A stretch of DNA of 10,631 bases from an uncultured Thermomonas sp. (GTDB taxonomy: Bacteria; Pseudomonadota; Gammaproteobacteria; Xanthomonadales; Xanthomonadaceae). The stretch is from positions 1-10,631 of the forward strand of contig CAMLJA010000043.1 of the NCBI GenBank assembly GCA_946480065.1, written 5' to 3'. The position numbers and the translations under genes were made by a program. The notes beneath the pieces were generated by a model, which saw nothing but the letters and a program-made list of their open reading frames with translations, was not told the DNA's origin and did not search any database. Positions 6,590-10,631 of the stretch are shown here, piece by piece. How positions within the stretch are numbered: the stretch's first letter is position 1; each line of letters begins with the position of its first letter.

Positions 6590-8277
6590 CACATGCTCTC
6601 CGGGGCGCTCACGCCCAGCAAATCCAGTCCGTTGGCCAGCACCTGGCGCGTGGCCAGCGCCAGCGCCAGGCGCGCGTTGCGCAGCGCGGCATCCTCCACC
6701 AGCACCGGGCTGGCGTGGTACCAGCCGTGGAAGGCGTTGGCGAGTTCGCGCAGGTATTGCGCGACCAGGTGCGGTTCCAGCGCGACACCGGCGGCTTCCA
6801 CCACCTCCGGGAAGCGCGACAGCTCGCGCATCAGCTCCTGCGCCGGGGCGTCGTCCAGCAGGTGCAGCGAGGCCTGCCCGTGGGCGGCGTCGAACGCGTA
6901 ACCCTTCTCGCCGGCCTGCCGCAGCAGGCTGCAGATGCGGGCGTGCGCGTACTGCACGTAGTAGACCGGGTTGTCGTTCGACTGCGAGCGGGCCAGGTCG
7001 ATGTCGAACGTGAGCTGCGAATCCGGCTTGCGCGCGACCAGGAACCAGCGGGTAGCGTCGCGGCCGGCCTCGTCGATCAGGTCGCGCAGCGTCAGGTAGG
7101 AGCCGGCGCGCTTGGACAGCTTCACCTCCTCGCCGCCGCGCATCACCGTGACCATCTGGTGCAGCACGTAGTCCGGGTAGCCGGCGGGGATGCCGCAGTC
7201 CAGCGCCTGCAGGCCGGCGCGCACGCGCGCCAGCGAGCCGTGGTGGTCGGCGCCCAGCTCGGTGACCGCGCGCTGGTAGCCGCGCTGCCACTTGGACAGG
7301 TGGTAGGCGACGTCGGGCACGAAGTAGGTGTAGCTGCCGTCGGACTTGCGCATCACCCGGTCCTTGTCGTCGCCGAAGTCGGTGGTGCGCAGCCACAGCG
7401 CGCCGTCTTCCTCGTAGGTGTGGCCGTGGGCGATGAGCTCGCGCACCGTCTCCTCCACCTTGCCGTCGGTGTACAGCGAGGACTCCAGGAAGTAGCGGTC
7501 GAAGCTCACTCCGAACGCCTGCAGGTCGGTGTTCTGCTCGCGGCGCAGGTAGGCGACGGCGAACTTGCGGATGGCGTCGAGGTCGTCGGCGTCGTCCTTG
7601 CCGGTCACCACGTGGCCGTCGACCTCCACGCTGTCGCCGCGCAGGTAGCTGGCGGCGACGTCGCCGATGTAGTCGCCGTTGTAGGCGTCGGCCGGCCAGT
7701 CGGCGTCGCCCGGCTTCAGGCCCCTGGCGCGCGCCTGGGTGGAGATCGCCAGGTTGTTGATCTGCACGCCGGCGTCGTTGTAGTAGAACTCGCGCTTCAC
7801 GTCCCAGCCGTTGGCGGCCATCACCCGGGCGATGCAGTCGCCGATCACGCCGGCGCGGCCGTGGCCCACGTGCAGCGGTCCGGTCGGGTTGGCGGACACG
7901 TATTCCACGCCCACGGTCGTGCCGCCGCCGCTGTCGTTGCGGCCGAACGCGGGGCCGGCGGCGTGGATGTCGCGCACCTGCTGCTGCCAGGCTGCGGGGG
8001 TGAGGTGGAAGTTGATGAAGCCGGGGCCGGCGATCTCGACCCTGGCGATCGCATCCGAGGCCGGCAGCGCGTCGAGCAGCTGCTGCGCCAGCGCGCGCGG
8101 GTTGCTGCGCGCGGCCTTGGCCAGCAGCATCGCCGCGTTGGTGGAGAAGTCGCCGTGCGCGCGCTCCTTCGGGCGCTCGATCACGAACTCGGGCGAGGCC
8201 AGGTCGGCGGGCAGGATGCCTGCGCTGCGCAGGGCGGACAGGCCCTGTTCGATCAGGGCGCGGAGCTGGGTTTTCAC
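6589..8277 (-). CDS. argS: Arginyl-tRNA synthetase
   Basis: Cytosolic class I synthetase charging tRNA-Arg with arginine and ATP. The 562-residue product matches the family length. It has the N-terminal Add1 tRNA-recognition domain (about 1-95, with [14 protein letters not shown] at 41-54), the HIGH-type motif HVGH (136-139) in [14 protein letters not shown], the KMSKS equivalent KLSKRAG (386-392), and the helical DALR anticodon-binding domain from about 440, with [12 protein letters not shown] at its start. The start codon is GTG at 8277: no in-frame ATG lies between the promoter-like TACAAT and this codon, and the N-terminus [13 protein letters not shown] fits the family. No clear Shine-Dalgarno sequence precedes it. 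It is the first gene of a probable argS-SPOR unit. Confidence 0.97.
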   Translation of the reverse strand: MKTQLRALIEQGLSALRSAGILPADLASPEFVIERPKERAHGDFSTNAAMLLAKAARSNPRALAQQLLDALPASDAIARVEIAGPGFINFHLTPAAWQQQVRDIHAAGPAFGRNDSGGGTTVGVEYVSANPTGPLHVGHGRAGVIGDCIARVMAANGWDVKREFYYNDAGVQINNLAISTQARARGLKPGDADWPADAYNGDYIGDVAASYLRGDSVEVDGHVVTGKDDADDLDAIRKFAVAYLRREQNTDLQAFGVSFDRYFLESSLYTDGKVEETVRELIAHGHTYEEDGALWLRTTDFGDDKDRVMRKSDGSYTYFVPDVAYHLSKWQRGYQRAVTELGADHHGSLARVRAGLQALDCGIPAGYPDYVLHQMVTVMRGGEEVKLSKRAGSYLTLRDLIDEAGRDATRWFLVARKPDSQLTFDIDLARSQSNDNPVYYVQYAHARICSLLRQAGEKGYAFDAAHGQASLHLLDDAPAQELMRELSRFPEVVEAAGVALEPHLVAQYLRELANAFHGWYHASPVLVEDAALRNARLALALATRQVLANGLDLLGVSAPESM

Positions 8278-8309
8278 GAAGGCGTGGCGATGCGGTTCGA
8301 CGGTTGCGC

Positions 8310-8315
8310 ATTGTA
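8310..8315 (-). promoter_or_regulatory. Candidate -10 element of the argS promoter
   Basis: Reads TACAAT on the minus strand, followed by GCGC, as in the speE and speA promoters. It would start transcription near 8303, leaving a leader of about 26 nt before the argS GTG. A -35 is not recognisable. It lies in the 94-bp gap between radC and argS. Confidence 0.5.
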
Positions 8316-8371
8316 CTTGAGCGCCGTCGCCGCCCCGCGGGCGTTCAGGAACGCGTGCGTCGGTGCCGCGG

Positions 8372-9046
8372 CTACACCAGCCCGCGCGCGGCCATCGACA
8401 CCGGCGCGCCGTCGCCGATCACGAAGTGGTCGAGCAGGCGCACGTCCACCAGCGCCAGCGCCTGCTTGAGGCGGGCGGTCACCGCGCGGTCGGCCGCCGA
8501 CGGCTCCGGGTTGCCGCTGGGGTGGTTGTGGCCGACGATCACCGCGGCCGCGCCGCGCGCCAGCGCCTGTTCCACCAGCGCGCGCGGATGCACCTCGGCG
8601 CCGTCGATGCCGCCGCGGAACAGCTCCTCGAAGCCCAGCGCGCGGTGCCGCGTGTCCAGGTACAGCGCCGCGAACACCTCGTGCCCCAGTCCGCGCAGCC
8701 GCTGCGCGAAGTAGCGGCCGGCGGCGGCCGGGTCGGCCATCGCCTCGCCGCGCGCCAGCTGCGCGGCCAGGTGGCGATGGCCCAGCTCCAGCGCGGCCGC
8801 CAGCGCGCAGGCGCGGGCCGGGCCGATGCCGCGCAGCCGCACCATCGCCTTCGGTTCCCGGTCCAGCAGCCCGCGCAGGCCGCCGTGCCCGGCCAGCAGG
8901 TCGCGCGCGCCCGCCACCGCGTCGCGGCCGGCGGTGCCCGAGCCCAGGAAGATCGCCAGCAGCTCGGCGTCGGACAGGCTGCCGGCGCCGCGGGCCAGCA
9001 GCTTCTCGCGGGGACGTTCGTCCTGGGGCCAGTCGCGGATGTGCAT
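8372..9046 (-). CDS. radC: RadC family JAB/MPN-domain protein
   Basis: The 224-residue product has the usual RadC layout. An N-terminal helical part carries [21 protein letters not shown] (residues 11-31) and a helix-hairpin-helix, [12 protein letters not shown] (71-82). The C-terminal JAMM/MPN+ metalloprotease-like domain has [12 protein letters not shown] (151-162) and the metal-binding signature HNHPSG (173-178) plus Asp186 in EPSAAD. All metal ligands look intact. RadC was once linked to DNA repair, but that role has been withdrawn for E. coli and its cellular function remains unclear. The ATG at 9046 begins [15 protein letters not shown]; an upstream in-frame ATG at 9082 would add 12 unconserved-looking residues. 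It diverges from coaC across 96 bp, the same neighbourhood as radC-dfp-dut in E. coli. Confidence 0.93.
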   Translation of the reverse strand: MHIRDWPQDERPREKLLARGAGSLSDAELLAIFLGSGTAGRDAVAGARDLLAGHGGLRGLLDREPKAMVRLRGIGPARACALAAALELGHRHLAAQLARGEAMADPAAAGRYFAQRLRGLGHEVFAALYLDTRHRALGFEELFRGGIDGAEVHPRALVEQALARGAAAVIVGHNHPSGNPEPSAADRAVTARLKQALALVDVRLLDHFVIGDGAPVSMAARGLV

Positions 9047-9142
9047 GGCCGCAGGATCCCGCGCCGCGGCCGGCGGCGGCATCGGCGCGCGCGGGGCCTT
9101 CGGGTAAGCTGGCGGCTCGTCCCACGGTCAGGAAACGGCCCG

Positions 9143-9700
9143 ATGCCAGCCGCCAGCGGTCCCCTGGATGCCCGCCGCGTGCTGCTCTGCGTCTGCGGCG
9201 GCATCGCCGCCTACAAGAGCGCCGAGCTGGTGCGGCGGCTGCGCGATGCCGGTGCCGAGGTGCAGGTGGCGATGACCGAGAACGCCCAGCGCTTCGTCGG
9301 CGCGCAGACCTTCCAGGCGCTGTCGCACCGGCCGGTGCGCACCTCGCTGTGGGACGCACAGGCCGAGGCGGCGATGGGCCACCTGGAACTGGCCGGCTGG
9401 GCCCAGCAGGTGGTGGTGGCGCCAGCCACGGCCAACACCCTGGCCAAGCTGGCGCACGGCATGGCCGACGACCTGGTCAGCACGCTGTGCCTGGCGACCG
9501 AAGCGCCGCTGCTGCTGGCGCCGGCAATGAATCACCGGATGTGGCGGCATCCCGCTACCCAGGCCAACGTCGCCACGCTGCTGGCGCGCGGCGTGCGCAT
9601 GGTCGGCCCCGACGACGGCCCGCTGGCCGAGGGCGAATCCGGCCCCGGGCGGATGGCCGAGCCGGCGGCGATCGTGGCCGCGCTCGGGGCCGCGGCATGA
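9143..9700 (+). CDS. coaC: Phosphopantothenoylcysteine decarboxylase (CoaC half of a split CoaBC)
   Basis: FMN-dependent decarboxylation of 4'-phosphopantothenoylcysteine to 4'-phosphopantetheine, in coenzyme A synthesis. The 185-residue product covers only the flavoprotein domain of the usual roughly 400-residue CoaBC. Seen: the FMN-site start VCGGIAAYKSAELVRRLR (17-34), catalytic His80 in MGHLEL, the PAMN motif (127-130), and the substrate-flap region LAEGESGPGRM (161-171). In E. coli this flap reads ACGD with essential Cys158; here Glu163 (GAG at 9629-9631) holds that position. The frame stops at a TGA whose ATG overlap starts the CoaB frame, so this is either a true split or one missing base near the GGGG at 9686-9689. 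AGGAAA 9 nt upstream supports the ATG at 9143; TAAGCT at 9105-9110 is a weak -10 candidate. Confidence 0.9.
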   Translation: MPAASGPLDARRVLLCVCGGIAAYKSAELVRRLRDAGAEVQVAMTENAQRFVGAQTFQALSHRPVRTSLWDAQAEAAMGHLELAGWAQQVVVAPATANTLAKLAHGMADDLVSTLCLATEAPLLLAPAMNHRMWRHPATQANVATLLARGVRMVGPDDGPLAEGESGPGRMAEPAAIVAALGAAA

Positions 9701-10356
9701 GTCGGACGCTGGCCGGGTGGCGGGTGGTGGTCAGCGCCGGCCCGACCTTCGAGGACATCGACCCGGTGCGGTTCCTGGGCAACCGCAGCAGCGGCAAGAT
9801 GGGCTTCGCGATCGCGGCCGAGGCGGCCGCGCGCGGGGCTGACGTGGTGCTGGTGGCCGGCCCGGTGCACCTGCCCACGCCGCCGGGCGTCCGGCGCGTG
9901 GACGTGCGCAGCGCGGCGCAGATGCGCGACGCCGTGCTGTCGGCCCTGCCCTGCGACGCCTACATCGGCGCGGCGGCGGTGGCCGACTTCACCCCGCGCG
10001 CGCCGGCCGCCAGCAAACTCAAGAAACAGCCGGGCCAGGACACCCTGGTGCTGGAGCTGGTGAAGACCCGCGACATCCTAGCCGAGGTCGCCGCGCACGC
10101 GCGCCGGCCGCGGCTGGTGGTGGGCTTCGCCGCGGAGACCGACAACGTGGCCGGCTACGCCCGCGGCAAGCTGGAGCGCAAGGGCGTGGACCTGGTGTGC
10201 GCCAACCGCGTGGGCGCCGGCGCCACCGGCTTCGAGAGCGACGACAACGCGCTGCTGGTGCTTGGGCGCGACGGCTTCGAGCGCGCGCTGGGCCCGGCCC
10301 CGAAGGCGGCGCTGGCCGGCCTGCTGCTGGACCTGGCCGCGGAGCGGATGGACTGA
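9697..10356 (+). CDS. coaB: Phosphopantothenate-cysteine ligase (CoaB half of a split CoaBC)
   Basis: Joins cysteine to 4'-phosphopantothenate, using CTP in bacteria with this type of enzyme, to make the CoaC substrate. The 219-residue product matches the complete C-terminal domain of Coa[22 protein letters not shown] (10-29) with the conserved Asn29 (Asn210 in E. coli), [18 protein letters not shown] (31-48), AAVADF (93-98), the KLKKQ loop (107-111) with the conserved Lys, GFAAETDN (143-150) and CANRVGAG (168-175). Nothing essential seems missing. The ATG overlaps the coaC stop as ATGA, an arrangement suited to termination-reinitiation; upstream, GGGG 7 nt away is the only ribosome-site-like signal. 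In most bacteria the two domains are one chain; separate coaB and coaC are known mainly from some streptococci and enterococci. Confidence 0.9.
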   Translation: MSRTLAGWRVVVSAGPTFEDIDPVRFLGNRSSGKMGFAIAAEAAARGADVVLVAGPVHLPTPPGVRRVDVRSAAQMRDAVLSALPCDAYIGAAAVADFTPRAPAASKLKKQPGQDTLVLELVKTRDILAEVAAHARRPRLVVGFAAETDNVAGYARGKLERKGVDLVCANRVGAGATGFESDDNALLVLGRDGFERALGPAPKAALAGLLLDLAAERMD

Positions 10357-10631
10357 TGGAACACGAACTGCAGGTGAGGCTGCTGGACCCGCGCTACGGC
10401 GCCGACTGGCCGCTGCCGGCCTATGCCACCGCGCACAGCGCCGGCATGGACCTGCGCGCCGCGCTGGACGCGCCGCTGCGGCTGGCGCCGGGCGAGGCCG
10501 CGCTGGTGCCGACCGGGCTGGCGATCCACGTCGCCGACCCGGCGCTGTGCGCGGTGATCCTGCCGCGCTCGGGCCTGGGCCACCGGCACGGCATCGTGCT
10601 GGGCAACGGCACCGGGCTGATCGACGCCGAC
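10356..10631 (+). CDS. dut: Deoxyuridine 5'-triphosphate nucleotidohydrolase (dUTPase), C-terminus outside the window
   Basis: Hydrolyses dUTP to dUMP and pyrophosphate, keeping uracil out of DNA and supplying the dTMP precursor. The 92 codons present begin [21 protein letters not shown]. They show trimeric dUTPase motif 1 (AGMDLRA, 30-36), the stretch [13 protein letters not shown], motif 2 ([11 protein letters not shown], 71-81) and the start of motif 3 ([10 protein letters not shown], 83-92). The window ends inside motif 3, so motifs 4 and 5 cannot be judged. The ATG shares one base with the coaB stop (TGATG), with GGAG 11 nt upstream, so it continues the coaC-coaB unit. The pairing with the coaBC gene is the same as in E. 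coli. Confidence 0.96.
   Translation, partial: MEHELQVRLLDPRYGADWPLPAYATAHSAGMDLRAALDAPLRLAPGEAALVPTGLAIHVADPALCAVILPRSGLGHRHGIVLGNGTGLIDAD

Noticed and set aside
5819..8311. Long minus-strand frame fusing the SPOR protein to an alternative frame of argS
   Set aside because: The part over argS is an Arg/Ala/Pro-rich shadow, while the argS frame carries all synthetase motifs. The SPOR protein starts at the ATG overlapping the argS stop.
6580..8469. Large plus-strand open frame opposite argS
   Set aside because: Its Val/Ala/His/Gly-rich composition is typical of antisense translation in GC-rich genes. It has no domain, ribosome site or promoter.
9047..9142. Divergent radC/coaC spacer examined for regulatory RNA or an operator
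   Set aside because: Beyond a ribosome site for coaC and a weak TAAGCT box, nothing with symmetry or a conserved form stands out.

Overview
The window is about 70% G+C and densely packed, with no stretch over 130 bp lacking a gene. Gene content and order point to a gammaproteobacterium of the Xanthomonadaceae (Lysobacter/Luteimonas/Xanthomonas relatives). The signs are a divergent speE/speA pair, argS followed directly by an FtsN-like SPOR gene, and the order radC, coaBC, dut. This placement rests on recognition of the protein families and synteny, not on a database search.

Left part (1-4100): a partial exported TPR protein reads leftward off the window edge. Upstream of it on the same strand is speE (spermidine synthase). 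speE diverges from speA (biosynthetic arginine decarboxylase) across a 129-bp intergenic region. That region carries two outward-facing TACAAT -10 elements flanking two abutting GC palindromes. The two enzymes act at the beginning and end of the arginine-agmatine-putrescine-spermidine route.

Middle part (4078-8277), all leftward: argS, then a SPOR-domain membrane protein overlapping it by one base, a small basic-tailed protein of unknown function, a YdfG-type short-chain dehydrogenase, and a YdcZ-type (DUF606) membrane protein overlapping the dehydrogenase by four bases. The last gene converges on and overlaps the 3' end of speA by 23 bp.

Right part (8372-10631): radC reads leftward and diverges from coaC, coaB and dut, which read rightward with overlapping stop/start codons. 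This is the classic radC-dfp-dut block, but the normally fused coaBC (dfp) gene is here two reading frames joined by an ATGA overlap exactly at the domain boundary. The CoaC part also has Glu where the E. coli enzyme has its active-site Cys. These two points are the most notable in an otherwise housekeeping region. I found no RNA genes, mobile elements, CRISPR arrays or clearly novel multi-gene system.
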